Positions 46,976-56,806 of a stretch of DNA of 64,000 nt are shown piece by piece. A model generated the notes under the pieces. It was not told the origin of the DNA and ran no database searches. It worked only from the letters and a program-made list of their open reading frames with translations. Made by a program: the position numbers and the translations under genes. Source of the DNA: Methyloversatilis sp. (GTDB lineage Bacteria; Pseudomonadota; Gammaproteobacteria; Burkholderiales; Rhodocyclaceae); contig NZ_JAUYNV010000006.1 of the NCBI RefSeq assembly GCF_030698125.1, positions 124,001-188,000 on the forward strand, given 5' to 3'. Each line of letters begins with the position of its first letter. The stretch's first letter is position 1.

Positions 46976-47534
46976 GCAGCGAATTCTCCCCGGAAACAAC
47001 GGCGGACAGCAGACGGTCGAGCAGGCGTTGCGCGTCGCGCTCGGAGGGCATGAGCTGCCGGTGCGCAGCGCTCAAAAAACCTTCCTGGACCGCGTGATCG
47101 AACATCGCGAGCAATGGGTCGAAGTAACCGGCCGTGTTCAGCAGGCCGCACGGCTTGCAATGCAGCCCCAGCTGCGCCCAGGTGAGAATTTCGCACAGTT
47201 CGTCCAGCGTGCCGAAGCCGCCGGGTGCGGCGACGAACACGTCGGCCAGTTCCGCCATCAGTGCCTTGCGCTCGTGCATGCTGCCCACCACGTGCAGTGT
47301 GCTCAGGCCACTGTGTGCGACTTCGCGATCGAGCAGGTGACGCGGAATGACGCCGATCACCTCGCCGCCGGCCGCCAGCGCCGCATCGGCGATGATGCCC
47401 ATCAGACCGATATTGCCGCCACCGTAGACCACGCCGTGGCCGGCGCGCGCGATCAGCGAGCCGAGTTCGGCGGCGGTGTCGCGATAGAGGGGGCGGTTAC
47501 CCTCGCGGGAGCCGCAGAACACACAGACGCGCAT
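46965..47534 (-). CDS. LOG family protein (cytokinin-type phosphoribohydrolase)
   Basis: The 189-residue protein has the N-terminal VCVFCGSREGNRPLY, GVVYGGGNIGLMGIIADAAL, MHERKALM and the active-site PGGFGTLDELCEILTWAQLG. LOG proteins cleave nucleoside 5'-monophosphates to base and ribose phosphate. The ATG at 47534 is chosen because VCVFCGS begins the domain; the longer track ORF is upstream shadow. Confidence 0.9.
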   Translation of the reverse strand: MRVCVFCGSREGNRPLYRDTAAELGSLIARAGHGVVYGGGNIGLMGIIADAALAAGGEVIGVIPRHLLDREVAHSGLSTLHVVGSMHERKALMAELADVFVAAPGGFGTLDELCEILTWAQLGLHCKPCGLLNTAGYFDPLLAMFDHAVQEGFLSAAHRQLMPSERDAQRLLDRLLSAVVSGENSLHEA

Positions 47535-47650
47535 CGGACAGTACGAATTCGGGTTGGAGAAAGCCTGCACCGGCGAGTATGCCCGGCCGCGGGCGCTCTG
47601 CGCAGGGTGAGCCTGGCGGGGCGCGAAGATTTCCGGATCCGGATCGGTAC

Positions 47651-47977
47651 TCAGTCGAGAAATTTTGCCCGGGCGATGCGCCACTCCTGCGGCCCGTCGA
47701 GCGTACGCGAGCAACCGAGCGGTACCGGCTCGGCGCCCGGTTTCATTTCCGTTTTCGAGCGGTCGCCGGTGCCTACATTCATGTGAAAGCGGTCGAGCCA
47801 CACCATGACGGTGCGCGTTGGATGGCTGTTGGCAACCAGCAGCTGCACCGAGTTGCGTGACACGCAGTTGCCGGCGAAATCCTGGCTGAAGGTGACGAAC
47901 TTCGTCGGGTCTTCGTCCTCGGCCCACGCCATCGGGCCGCACAGCGCGAGCAGCAGCGCACACATCGTTTTCCGCAT
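47651..47977 (-). CDS. Hypothetical small exported protein
   Basis: The 108-residue protein has a signal peptide (MCALLLALCGPMAWAEDED) and a single-domain mature part with FAGNCVSRNSVQLLVANSHPTRTVMVWLDRF and one more cysteine (LGCSRTL). GGAGGAAACA before ATG 47977 decides the start. It appears to be transcribed alone. I do not recognise a family. Confidence 0.75.
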   Translation of the reverse strand: MRKTMCALLLALCGPMAWAEDEDPTKFVTFSQDFAGNCVSRNSVQLLVANSHPTRTVMVWLDRFHMNVGTGDRSKTEMKPGAEPVPLGCSRTLDGPQEWRIARAKFLD

Positions 47978-48104
47978 TGTTTCCTCCGGATTCATGGACC
48001 ATCAGGTGAGCCGCAGATCTCTGATGGCAGTCAGCCGCCGGTGTTCCGTTTTTTGACCCGCAGTCTAGCAAGCCCACCGTTGCGTTCCGGCAGCAGGATC
48101 GATA

Positions 48105-48117
48105 TTGCACTGCACAA
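48105..48117. promoter_or_regulatory. Possible PhaR-type operator (TGC-N3-GCA) before the MBL-phaC genes
   Basis: TTGCACTGCACAA contains TGC-ACT-GCA, the TGC-N3-GCA pattern bound by the PHA regulator PhaR in other bacteria, and another TGCGCA follows. It lies about 60 bases before the MBL gene. No phaR gene is in the window. Confidence 0.35.
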
Positions 48118-48177
48118 TGCGCAGTCGTTTCAGGTTACCATTCAAGGAATTCAACGCCTTGGACTGCGCTGCCCATC

Positions 48178-49224
48178 GTGTCTGCACTCGAACCTCATCC
48201 CGCGATCGCCCCGCCGCCAGGCTGCATGGTGCAGGTGGCGCGTGGCGTCCACTGGTTGCGCATGCCGGTCGCTTTCGCGCCGGGTCATGTGAATCTGTGG
48301 GCGATCGAGGATCAATTCGAGGATGAGGTCAACAACGGACCGTGCTGGACGCTGGTGGACGCGGGTTTCCCGGACGACGCGACGCGCGCGAACTGGACCG
48401 CGGCGCTGACTGGCGACCTCGCCGGTCTTCCGGTGCGCCGGATCCTGATCACCCATTGTCACCCCGACCACTTCGGTCTGGGCGAGTGGCTCGCGAAGCA
48501 GACTGGCGCGCGCATCTGGATGTCGCTCGGCGAATACATGACGGCACAGGCCTGGTTCGGCACCGTGCCGGCGTCGGACCGGGGCTTGATGGCCGATTTC
48601 TTCGTGCTGCATGGTCTGGGTGCCGGACACACCGATGCGATGCGCGGTGAAAGCGGGCGCTATCGGCAGGTCGTCGGTGAGTTGCCGCTGGCGATGCGGC
48701 GCATCCTGCCCGGCGAAACTTTGCGCATCGGCGGTGACGACTGGACCGCCATCGTCGGCTACGGTCACTCGCCGGAGCATCTGTCCTTCCATCGTGCCAA
48801 CGATCCGGTGCTGATCGCCGGCGACATGCTGCTGCCGCGCATTTCGCCCAATACGCCGACGCTCGCCTACGAGCCCGAGGTGGATGCGGTTGGCCAGTAC
48901 CTCGATTCCATCGAACTTTTTCGCGCGCTGCCCGTTAATACCGTGGTGTTGCCTGCGCACGGCGATCCGTACGTCGGCATCAGCGCACGCGTGGACGCGC
49001 TTCAGGCGCACCATGCAGAACGGCTCGCGCTGATCGTGAGCCTGTGTGCCGAGCCGCAGACCGCGGCGGCGCTGCTGCCATCGCTGTTCAAGCGCGAACT
49101 CGACAGTTTCCAGACCCGCTTTGCCATGGGAGAGGTGATTGCCCACCTCAACCACCTGTGGCAGAGGGGTCGTCTGCGCCGCCTGCCTGAGCAGGGCGGC
49201 GTGCTTCGTTACACCCAGCCTTAA
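48178..49224 (+). CDS. MBL-fold metallohydrolase
   Basis: The 348-residue protein has the zinc motif LITHCHPDHFG, a later GHSPEH histidine, LIAGDMLLP and the C-terminal VLPAHGDPYVG, so the metal site is complete. The last 80 residues are helical (HHAERLALIVSLCAEPQTAAALL), as in LACTB2-like members. The start is GTG at 48178; an ATG at 48226 (MVQVARGVHWLRMPV) is possible. It ends 23 bases before phaC, so it may be cotranscribed with it; an acyl-CoA or ester hydrolase role is possible. Confidence 0.85.
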   Translation: MSALEPHPAIAPPPGCMVQVARGVHWLRMPVAFAPGHVNLWAIEDQFEDEVNNGPCWTLVDAGFPDDATRANWTAALTGDLAGLPVRRILITHCHPDHFGLGEWLAKQTGARIWMSLGEYMTAQAWFGTVPASDRGLMADFFVLHGLGAGHTDAMRGESGRYRQVVGELPLAMRRILPGETLRIGGDDWTAIVGYGHSPEHLSFHRANDPVLIAGDMLLPRISPNTPTLAYEPEVDAVGQYLDSIELFRALPVNTVVLPAHGDPYVGISARVDALQAHHAERLALIVSLCAEPQTAAALLPSLFKRELDSFQTRFAMGEVIAHLNHLWQRGRLRRLPEQGGVLRYTQP

Positions 49225-49247
49225 CCAGTTCCGGGGGAGCCAGAGCC

Positions 49248-51080
49248 ATGAATAAACCAGCCACCAAAGACACCACACAGCCCGAGGCGTCGTCCCTGCC
49301 GGATCCGGCAGAAGTCGCCAAGACGTATGCCCAGGTTGCCGAACGTGCGTCCAAGCTGCTCGGTGACCACGTGCAGCGACAGCTCAAGCGCGGCATCACG
49401 CCGCCGGCCGACGAACTGGGCATCGCCCAGGCCTTCATGGACATGACGTCGCACCTGCTGTCCAACCCGTACAAGCTGGCGCAGGCGCAGATGGGGCTGG
49501 TGTGGGACTACTACACGCTATGGCAGCAATCGATGCTGAAATTCATGGGCGTCGATGCCGCGCCGGTGGTCACCCCGGTGAAGGGCGACAACCGCTTTCG
49601 TGGCGAGGAGTGGCAGAGCCACTTCCTGTTTGATTTCTTCAAGCAGAGCTACCTGATTTCGGCGCGCCACATCCATGATGTGGTGAGCAACGTCGAAGGC
49701 ATGGACGAGCACACGCTGCAGAAGGTCAATTTCTTCACCCGTCAGACCATCAACGCATTCAGTCCGAGCAATTTCGCGCTGACCAACCCTGAAGTGCTGC
49801 GCGAAACCGTGCGCAGCCACGGCCAGAACCTGCTGAAGGGTTTCAACAATCTGTTGCGCGACATCGAGGACGGCGACGGCCAGCTGCGCGTGCGCATGAC
49901 CGACACCTCGGCGTTTGAACTCGGCCGTAACGTGGCCACCACGCAGGGCAAGGTGGTGGGCGAGAACGCGCTGATGCAGTTGCTGCAGTTCAACCCGACG
50001 ACCGAACAGCAGTTCAAGCGCCCGCTGCTGATCGTGCCGCCCTGGATCAACAAGTACTACATCCTCGACCTGCGCGACTCGAACAGCTACATCAAGTGGG
50101 CGACCGATCAGGGTCACACCGTGTTCGTCATTTCCTGGGTCAATCCGGACGAAAAGCTGGCCCAGCTGACTTTCGAAGATTATGTGCAACAGGGCCCGCT
50201 GGCCGCGCTCGACATGATCACGAAGCAGACCGGCGAAACCGAAGTGAATGCCGCCGGCTATTGCCTCGGTGGCACGCTGCTGGCCACTGCGCTGGCCTAC
50301 CTGTCGGCGAAGAAGGACAAGCGGATCGCCAGCGCGACCTTCTTCACCACGCTGATCGATTTCTCGGAACCGGGTGAGCTGGGCGTGTTCATCGACGAAA
50401 AGGCTGTCGAGGGACTGGAAAAGAAGATGTTCTCGCGCGGCTATCTCGAAGGGTCGGAAATGGCCGGTACCTTCAACATGCTGCGCTCGAACGATCTCAT
50501 CTGGTCGTTCGTCGTGAACAACTACCTGATGGGCCGCGAGCCGTTCCCGTTCGACCTGCTGTACTGGAATTCCGACTCGACCCGCATGCCGGCCTGCATG
50601 CACAGTTACTACCTGCGGCAGATGTACATCCACAACAAGCTGCGCGAACCGGGTGGCATCACGGTGCTCGGTGAAGCGATCGACATCCGCAAGATCAAGC
50701 AGCCGGTGTATTTCATTTCGGCCATCGAAGACCACATCGCGCCGTGGAAGAGCACCTATACCGGTGCCACCCTGCTGTCCGGCCCCACCCGCTTCGTGCT
50801 CGGCGGTTCCGGCCACATTGCCGGCATCGTCAATCCGCCGGCGGCCAACAAGTACGGTTACTGGACCAATGCCGCGCCCAAGCTGGCAGCCGACGCCGAC
50901 GCGTGGCTGGAGGGCTGCACGCAACACACCGGTTCATGGTGGACCGACTGGCAGCAGTGGGTGACCGCGCTCGACGCAGAAATGGTGCCGGCGCGCGACC
51001 CGGCCAAGGGCAAGCTGAAGGTGATCGAAGATGCGCCGGGCCGTTACGCGAAGCTGCGTCTGGACACGGCGAAGGGTTGA
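49248..51080 (+). CDS. phaC: Class I polyhydroxyalkanoate synthase
   Basis: The 610-residue enzyme polymerises hydroxyacyl-CoA into PHA granules. The lipase-like box is GYCLGG with Cys339. Asp495 (AIEDHIAPW) and His523 (GSGHIAG) complete the triad, with spacing like Ralstonia eutropha PhaC (319/480/508). The N-terminal 100 residues are the variable PhaC N-domain. Length and LLIVPPWINKYYILDL indicate class I. No phaA, phaB or phasin gene is adjacent. GGGGGAG lies before the ATG. Confidence 0.97.
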   Translation: MNKPATKDTTQPEASSLPDPAEVAKTYAQVAERASKLLGDHVQRQLKRGITPPADELGIAQAFMDMTSHLLSNPYKLAQAQMGLVWDYYTLWQQSMLKFMGVDAAPVVTPVKGDNRFRGEEWQSHFLFDFFKQSYLISARHIHDVVSNVEGMDEHTLQKVNFFTRQTINAFSPSNFALTNPEVLRETVRSHGQNLLKGFNNLLRDIEDGDGQLRVRMTDTSAFELGRNVATTQGKVVGENALMQLLQFNPTTEQQFKRPLLIVPPWINKYYILDLRDSNSYIKWATDQGHTVFVISWVNPDEKLAQLTFEDYVQQGPLAALDMITKQTGETEVNAAGYCLGGTLLATALAYLSAKKDKRIASATFFTTLIDFSEPGELGVFIDEKAVEGLEKKMFSRGYLEGSEMAGTFNMLRSNDLIWSFVVNNYLMGREPFPFDLLYWNSDSTRMPACMHSYYLRQMYIHNKLREPGGITVLGEAIDIRKIKQPVYFISAIEDHIAPWKSTYTGATLLSGPTRFVLGGSGHIAGIVNPPAANKYGYWTNAAPKLAADADAWLEGCTQHTGSWWTDWQQWVTALDAEMVPARDPAKGKLKVIEDAPGRYAKLRLDTAKG

Positions 51081-51098
51081 TCGAGCGATAACGGTTCC

Positions 51099-51119
51099 GG
51101 GGGCGCGCAAGGCGCCCCC
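51099..51119 (+). terminator. GC-rich terminator-like hairpin after phaC
   Basis: GGGGGCGC-GCAAG-GCGCCCCC is an 8-bp stem 18 bases after the phaC stop. It is followed by GTATTTC, so the U-tract is poor; Rho-independent termination is plausible but weak. Confidence 0.55.
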
Positions 51120-51122
51120 GTA

Positions 51123-51152
51123 TTTCACCGGCGGCCGCTGCCGCCGGTGAAA
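51123..51152 (-). other. 13-bp perfect hairpin covering the chpA stop codon
   Basis: TTTCACCGGCGGC and GCCGCCGGTGAAA pair perfectly around a 4-base loop, with the chpA TGA inside one arm. With the phaC hairpin it forms a double structure between the convergent genes. Confidence 0.6.
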
Positions 51153-54100
51153 TCCGCCACCCGCTGCAGCAGGTGGGCTTCGTCGTAAGGCTTGCCGAGA
51201 TATTCGTTCACGCCGATCTCGCGCGCATAGGCCTGATGCTTCTCGGCGATGCGCGAGGTGATCATCACGATGGGAATGTCGCGCGTGCGCGCGTTGGCGC
51301 GCACCTGCAGCGTCAGCTCGAAACCGTCCATGCGCGGCATTTCGATATCCACCAGCATGACCGCCGGCAGCTTGTCGGCCAGCTTTTCCAGCGCATCGAC
51401 ACCGTCCTTGGCCGTGATGACGCGGTAGCCCTCGCGCTCGAGCAGCCGGCTGCTCACCTTGCGCACGGTCAGCGAATCGTCCACCACCATGATCAGCGGT
51501 GGAAGCGCTTCCGGCACCTCCGGCACGGCACGCACGATGTCGGGTCGGTCGGCCATGCGACCGATGCGTGAAGCGAGCGACACCGGGTTGATGATCAGTG
51601 TGACTTCGCCGTCGGCCAGCACGGTGGCGCCGGCGATGCCGGCCAGCCGTGACAGTTGCGGGCCGACCGGTTTCACGACGACTTCCTGGTTGCCGCGCAG
51701 CCCGTCTGCCTCCAGCGCCATCAATTCGTTGCCGGCACCGAGCAGCAGCAGCCAGGTTCCGGTGCCCGGCTGGGCGTCGGCATTGCCCAGCAGGCGGGGC
51801 AGGTAATGATAGGTGTAGTGGTGGTTCATCCAGTCCTGGCCACCGGCCAGCCGGAGGTTCACCGCTTCATCGTCGCGCAGCTCGCGCGCGTGTTTCACCA
51901 TCGAAGACGGAATGGCATAGGTCTTGCCGCCGCTGCTCACCAGCAGTGACTGGGTCACCGCCAGCGTCATCGGCAGCGACAGCCTGAAGCGCGTGCCGCG
52001 ACCGCCTTCCGACGTGGTTTCGATGCGGCCGCCCAGTGCGGTCGTGGCACTCCTTACCACGTCCATGCCGACGCCCCGGCCGGCCAGTTCCGACAGCTGT
52101 TCGGCGGTCGTGAAGCCAGGTTCGAAGATGAGGCCGGTCAGACGGCGTTCATCAACCTCCTCGTCGGCGCCCAGCAGGCCACGTTCGACAGCGCGTGCGC
52201 GGATGCGCTCGAACGCCAGACCGCCGCCGTCGTCGACCAGTTCGATGACGACTTCGTTGGTCTGCTGGGTCAGGGAAATGACGATTTCACCGGTTTCCGA
52301 CTTGCCCGCCGCTTCGCGCACCGCACGCGGCTCGATGCCGTGGGCCACCGCGTTGCGCAGCAGGTGCTCGATCGGGCCGGTCATCTTCTCCAGCACTTCG
52401 CGGTCGAGTTCGATGCGCGTGTTGTTCAGTTCCAGATTGACCTTCTTGCCGGTTTCCTTGGCCGACTGGCGAGCCACCCGGTACAGCCGGTCTTCCAGCG
52501 TCGAGAACGGCACCATGCGCACCGACATCAGCGCCTGCGACAGGTCGCGGTTCAGCCGCGCCTGCGACTGGATGGCGGTGTCGGCCGCGTCGAGGTTGCG
52601 CACCAGGTTGTACTGCACCGTGGTCACGTCGGACAGGCTTTCGGCCATCATGCGCGACAGTTCCTGGAAGCGCGTGAAGCGATCCATTTCGAGCGGGTCG
52701 AACTGTTCGTGCTGCGCCTCGGCGGCCGCCATGCGCGACTGCATCTGGCTCTCGGCCTGGATTTCGATCTCGCGCAGCTGACTGCGCAGGCGCTGCACGT
52801 TTTCGGTCAGGTCATTCAGCGAGCCGCGCAGCGAGCGAAGTTCGCCCTCGATGCGGGTGCGCGCGATGCTCATTTCACCGGCTTCATTGACGAAGCGGTC
52901 GACCATGTCGGAGCGCACGCGCACCGACGGCCGCTCGCGCGGCACGCCGGCATCGTCTTCGGCCGCAGGCGTCGGGCCTGCCGTGTCGTCGGTCGTCACG
53001 GTCTCAGGCGTCAGCGTTTCGCCGCGTTCCAGCTTCGCCACCAGTTCTTCGCAGCCGTCATAGCCGAGGTCAAGCTCGTCGAGCAGCAGTGCGCGATCCT
53101 CCGGCGCACACGGCTGTTCGATCAGCGTTTCCATGCTGTGCACCAGATCGCCGAAGCGCATCACGCCCGCCATGCGGGCACTGCCCTTGAGCGTATGCAG
53201 TTGCCGGCGCAACGCGTCCGACGCACTCAGCGCGTTGGTGTCGTCGCGCCAGCTGCGCAATTCGCTGCCGATTTCCCGCAGCAGGTCATGCGCTTCCTCG
53301 ATGAAGATCGGCAGCAGCTGATGATCGATTTCATCCGGCACCACGGAGGCTTGCGCGCTCTCGGCCGGCGCGGCGGCGCGGGCTGACGGCAGGCGCGCCA
53401 GTTCGAACGGCAGCGTGTCATTGCCGGCGGCCTCGGCCAGCACGTATTCGTCCGGCAGCGTGACCTTCTCGAATGTGGTGACCACCGGGTCATCGGCAAC
53501 GACAATGTCGTCTTCGGTTGCCATCGCTGCGGGCGGCTCGTCTGCCATTTCGAACGCCTCGGGTTGCGGCGGTTCGGGGGCTTCCACCAGCGCTTCGGCG
53601 ACGTTGCCAACCGGCGTGATGTCCATGTCCGGCAGTTCGAGCACCTGCAGTTCCACCGTCTCCGGCGCCACGGCGGCGACGCCGAAAAGCGCATTGAGCC
53701 GGGCAATCAGTTCGGGTGCCGGGGTGGCGATCGCACCGGCACCGATGGCGGCGACCTGGGCTTCCAGCGCGCTGGCGGCGCTGTTCAGCAGCGCGGACTG
53801 GTCGGCTTGTGGCGCGTCGCCGCGCGCTTCGCAACGCAGCAGTGCATGTTCGAGCGCGCGCGCCAGCGCGCTGATGTCGTCCTGGTTGACGGTGAGCGAA
53901 ATGCCGCCCAGCGTGTGCGCGGCGAGCAGGCTGTCCTGGCTCGGACGCAGCGATGGATTGATGTGCAGCCTCGTCAGTTCGCGCCGCAGCGTGGCGACGT
54001 GGCCGCGCGCCTCGGCGAGAAACAGGTCGAACAGCGTGCGATCGGCGCCGGCATCGAGTGCGCGCTCTTCGGCGTCGATGTCGGCCGTGATGTCTATCGT

Positions 54101-56806
54101 GCTTTCCGGCAGCGTCAGTTCGACGCCGGGTGCATCCAGGTCGAAATCCAGTTCGAGATCGGCATCGCCGGCTGCGGCATCCAGCGGAGCATCCAGCGCG
54201 ATGATGTTGGTCACCGAATCGAGGCCGGTGTCGGGCTCGACGTCACTCGCTGCGACAGGCTCCGCTGCCGGCGCATCGCCTTCCAGATCGAAATTGAAAT
54301 CGATGTCGAGGTCGATGTCGAGATCGCCGCCAGTGACGGCAGCGCCCGATACCGCGTCTTCAGACGGTGCGGCGGTGGCCGGCGCGGCAGCGGGCTCGGC
54401 GTCATGCGTCTGCAGCGCGTCGCAGGCCGGCTGCAGCCATTCGTGCTCCGGCGAGCGGGTGTCGCCCTGTGCCAGCAGGTCGACCCAGCCGGCGAACAGC
54501 ATGCGCGCGCCGTCGAGAAGGTCAAACAGCTCTGGTGTGGCGTCGCGCTCGCTACCCAGCCAGCGGTTCATCACCTGCTCGACCGCGAACGCCGCTTCAC
54601 CCAGGTCGCGCAGGCCGACCATGCGACCGCTGCCCTTGAGGGTATGGAAGCCGCGTCGCAGCGTGGTCAGCAGATCCTGTCGGTGCGGCTGCAGGCGCGC
54701 AGCGTCTGTACTCGACGCCATCGTGTCGAGCACTTCGCGCGCTTCCTCGATGAATATTTCGAGCAGTTCGGCGTCGAAATCTTCCTGGCTGGCTTCGGCC
54801 AGACGCACCGTATCGGCCGACGGTGCGAGCGACTCGTGTGGCGTCTGGCCGATGCCTTGCACCGCGTCGGCGATGGCGGCATCAGGAACTGCTTCGCCCG
54901 CCTTGAGCGCGGCCAGCGCTTCGGTGGCACGCTGCTCGAGCTTTTCGTCGGCGAGCAGCTTGGCGTCCTGCCGGATGGTTTCCAGCGCCTGGCGCAATTC
55001 ATCGCGCGTGTGCTCGTCGGCGCCGCCGTGCGACAGCCTGTCGAGCAGCTGAGCCGCTTTTTCGCGCCGGTTCGCAAGTTCCGACTCCACGCTTGCGCCT
55101 TCGCCGGCTTCTGCGGCGTCCTGCGCCGCGCTGCGCGGGTTCAGGATGAGGTCGAGATCGGCCGGGCCGTATTGCAGCTTGTCGACGAAGAAGCCGAGAC
55201 CGGACAGCTGGTGCGCCAGCGCTTCGAACTCGCCGTCGACGATTTCGTGCTCCGGCTTCGCCATGTCGGCGATCTGTGCTGCGGCGCGACGCACCAGCGA
55301 CACGGCGGCGTCCTGCCCCAGCATGTTCAGCGCGCCGTCGATCTGCTTCAGCGGGCCGGCCAGCGCCGCCAGTTCGGCCGCGCGCGAGGGATCGCGGAAG
55401 TAGCCGTCGAGCTGCTGTTCGACATCGGCCAGGCTGGCCATGATTTCGCGTGCCACCTGACCCATGAACAGTCGTTCCTGCGCGCGGCGCGACATTTCGT
55501 CGAACAGCGGGATCTGCATCGCCGGCAGGGCCTCGCCGCGGCGCGCCCGCGCGAGACGGTCGATCAGCGTGTCGACCTGGCTCGGCAGGTCTTCGCTCTG
55601 CGCGCGGCTGAACTGCTCGACCAGTGCGTCCATCACCAGCAGCGCGGTGGCGACTTCCATCGCCAGGTTTTCGGTGTGCTGCAGCGGATCGCGGCGCAGC
55701 CACTGGCCCAGGTCGAGCAGCGCGGCGGCCAGGCGCGCCAGATCCGGCTGGCCGACGCGGCCCGCCGCGGCGACCATGGCTTCGCATTGTTCATGGAACT
55801 GCGGCAGGCCGACCGCTGCACCGGACGAAAAACGGGTCCACGCGTCCTTGCCCTGGCCGAGCGATTCGCGCAGCGCGGCCAGCGCCGGGCGCAGGGTGCC
55901 GAAGTCGTCGTGGCCGGCGATGTCGGCCGGCGCCAGCAGCGCGTCGAGCTGGTAGGTATCGCGTACCTGACGGATATGCGGCGTCACCTGATCGGCGGTG
56001 GCGATGAAATACAGCGAATCGCGCATCAGCCGCTCGGCCACGCCGCGCGAACCTTCGAGCAGGCGGCGCATCTGCACATCCATGCGCGCGCACAGCCGCT
56101 TGATGAAAAAATCACCGCGGATGGCGCCCTGCGCCAGACCGTCGGTCAGCGCACCGCATACCCACCAGAAGGCTCGGGTCGCCGGAGCCGACTGCATCTG
56201 TTCGATGGCACCGATGGCCTGACGCATCTGCGGCAGACCTTCGCGATCGTCGCGCAGGAAACGCAGCAGGCCACGTTCGAACTGGCTGCGTGCGGCACGC
56301 AGCGCGCGCGCGCGGTCCAGTGGCGACAGTTGCGACGCCGGCTGGACGGGTGCCGGCGGGCGTAGCGTGAGGTCCGGGAAGAACAATTCGGACGGCACCA
56401 CGACCGTTTCGCCGCGCAGCGCCATCAGGTCGCGATACAGCGGCATCAGCCGCATCGGCTGGTCGACGCCGCCCGCGACCAGTTCGTCGAGATGACCACG
56501 CACCGACGCAATGGCGCGCTGGGCGAGCGATGCAGCGCCCCGGCTGCTGGCCAGCCTGCCGGCGTGCCAGTCGGCGAACAACTGTTCGAGCGCGTCGCAG
56601 AAATGGGTCAAGCCGTCGAGGCCGACGATGGCCAGCGCGCCGCGCGCCTGGTGCAGATGGGTCTGCGCGAATTTGAGCGGCTCGGCACCCGCCTGATGAT
56701 CTTCGTTGCCGAGTGCTTCGGACGCGCGGATCAGCGCCAGATCGATTTCGCCGCGGACCCAGATCAGCGGGCCCAGATCCTGATGGGTGGAAGGCGTCGT
56801 GTTCAT
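51125..56806 (-). CDS. chpA: Hybrid chemosensory kinase of the type IV pilus system (ChpA/PilL)
   Basis: The 1893-residue protein is a CheA-type kinase with several Hpt domains: phospho-acceptor candidates His721 ([12 protein letters not shown]), His964 (AAHTLGGIS) and His1204 ([12 protein letters not shown]), plus an N-terminal FimL/Hpt-like region. A dimerisation helix ([20 protein letters not shown]) follows, then the kinase core ([35 protein letters not shown]), a CheW-like domain and a C-terminal receiver (Asp1820 in [11 protein letters not shown]). It starts overlapping the pilJ stop by 4 bases. It controls twitching motility and often cAMP levels. Confidence 0.95.
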   Translation of the reverse strand: MNTTPSTHQDLGPLIWVRGEIDLALIRASEALGNEDHQAGAEPLKFAQTHLHQARGALAIVGLDGLTHFCDALEQLFADWHAGRLASSRGAASLAQRAIASVRGHLDELVAGGVDQPMRLMPLYRDLMALRGETVVVPSELFFPDLTLRPPAPVQPASQLSPLDRARALRAARSQFERGLLRFLRDDREGLPQMRQAIGAIEQMQSAPATRAFWWVCGALTDGLAQGAIRGDFFIKRLCARMDVQMRRLLEGSRGVAERLMRDSLYFIATADQVTPHIRQVRDTYQLDALLAPADIAGHDDFGTLRPALAALRESLGQGKDAWTRFSSGAAVGLPQFHEQCEAMVAAAGRVGQPDLARLAAALLDLGQWLRRDPLQHTENLAMEVATALLVMDALVEQFSRAQSEDLPSQVDTLIDRLARARRGEALPAMQIPLFDEMSRRAQERLFMGQVAREIMASLADVEQQLDGYFRDPSRAAELAALAGPLKQIDGALNMLGQDAAVSLVRRAAAQIADMAKPEHEIVDGEFEALAHQLSGLGFFVDKLQYGPADLDLILNPRSAAQDAAEAGEGASVESELANRREKAAQLLDRLSHGGADEHTRDELRQALETIRQDAKLLADEKLEQRATEALAALKAGEAVPDAAIADAVQGIGQTPHESLAPSADTVRLAEASQEDFDAELLEIFIEEAREVLDTMASSTDAARLQPHRQDLLTTLRRGFHTLKGSGRMVGLRDLGEAAFAVEQVMNRWLGSERDATPELFDLLDGARMLFAGWVDLLAQGDTRSPEHEWLQPACDALQTHDAEPAAAPATAAPSEDAVSGAAVTGGDLDIDLDIDFNFDLEGDAPAAEPVAASDVEPDTGLDSVTNIIALDAPLDAAAGDADLELDFDLDAPGVELTLPESTIDITADIDAEERALDAGADRTLFDLFLAEARGHVATLRRELTRLHINPSLRPSQDSLLAAHTLGGISLTVNQDDISALARALEHALLRCEARGDAPQADQSALLNSAASALEAQVAAIGAGAIATPAPELIARLNALFGVAAVAPETVELQVLELPDMDITPVGNVAEALVEAPEPPQPEAFEMADEPPAAMATEDDIVVADDPVVTTFEKVTLPDEYVLAEAAGNDTLPFELARLPSARAAAPAESAQASVVPDEIDHQLLPIFIEEAHDLLREIGSELRSWRDDTNALSASDALRRQLHTLKGSARMAGVMRFGDLVHSMETLIEQPCAPEDRALLLDELDLGYDGCEELVAKLERGETLTPETVTTDDTAGPTPAAEDDAGVPRERPSVRVRSDMVDRFVNEAGEMSIARTRIEGELRSLRGSLNDLTENVQRLRSQLREIEIQAESQMQSRMAAAEAQHEQFDPLEMDRFTRFQELSRMMAESLSDVTTVQYNLVRNLDAADTAIQSQARLNRDLSQALMSVRMVPFSTLEDRLYRVARQSAKETGKKVNLELNNTRIELDREVLEKMTGPIEHLLRNAVAHGIEPRAVREAAGKSETGEIVISLTQQTNEVVIELVDDGGGLAFERIRARAVERGLLGADEEVDERRLTGLIFEPGFTTAEQLSELAGRGVGMDVVRSATTALGGRIETTSEGGRGTRFRLSLPMTLAVTQSLLVSSGGKTYAIPSSMVKHARELRDDEAVNLRLAGGQDWMNHHYTYHYLPRLLGNADAQPGTGTWLLLLGAGNELMALEADGLRGNQEVVVKPVGPQLSRLAGIAGATVLADGEVTLIINPVSLASRIGRMADRPDIVRAVPEVPEALPPLIMVVDDSLTVRKVSSRLLEREGYRVITAKDGVDALEKLADKLPAVMLVDIEMPRMDGFELTLQVRANARTRDIPIVMITSRIAEKHQAYAREIGVNEYLGKPYDEAHLLQRVADFTGGSGRR

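Noticed and set aside
46975-48110. Longer N-terminal extension of the LOG protein (381-residue ORF)
   Set aside because: The extra residues are Arg/Gly-rich and cross the unrelated 47651 gene; the domain starts at MRVCVFCGS.
53564-56365. 933-residue plus-strand ORF opposite chpA
   Set aside because: It is a GC-driven antisense frame; chpA on the other strand has clear Hpt, kinase and receiver motifs.
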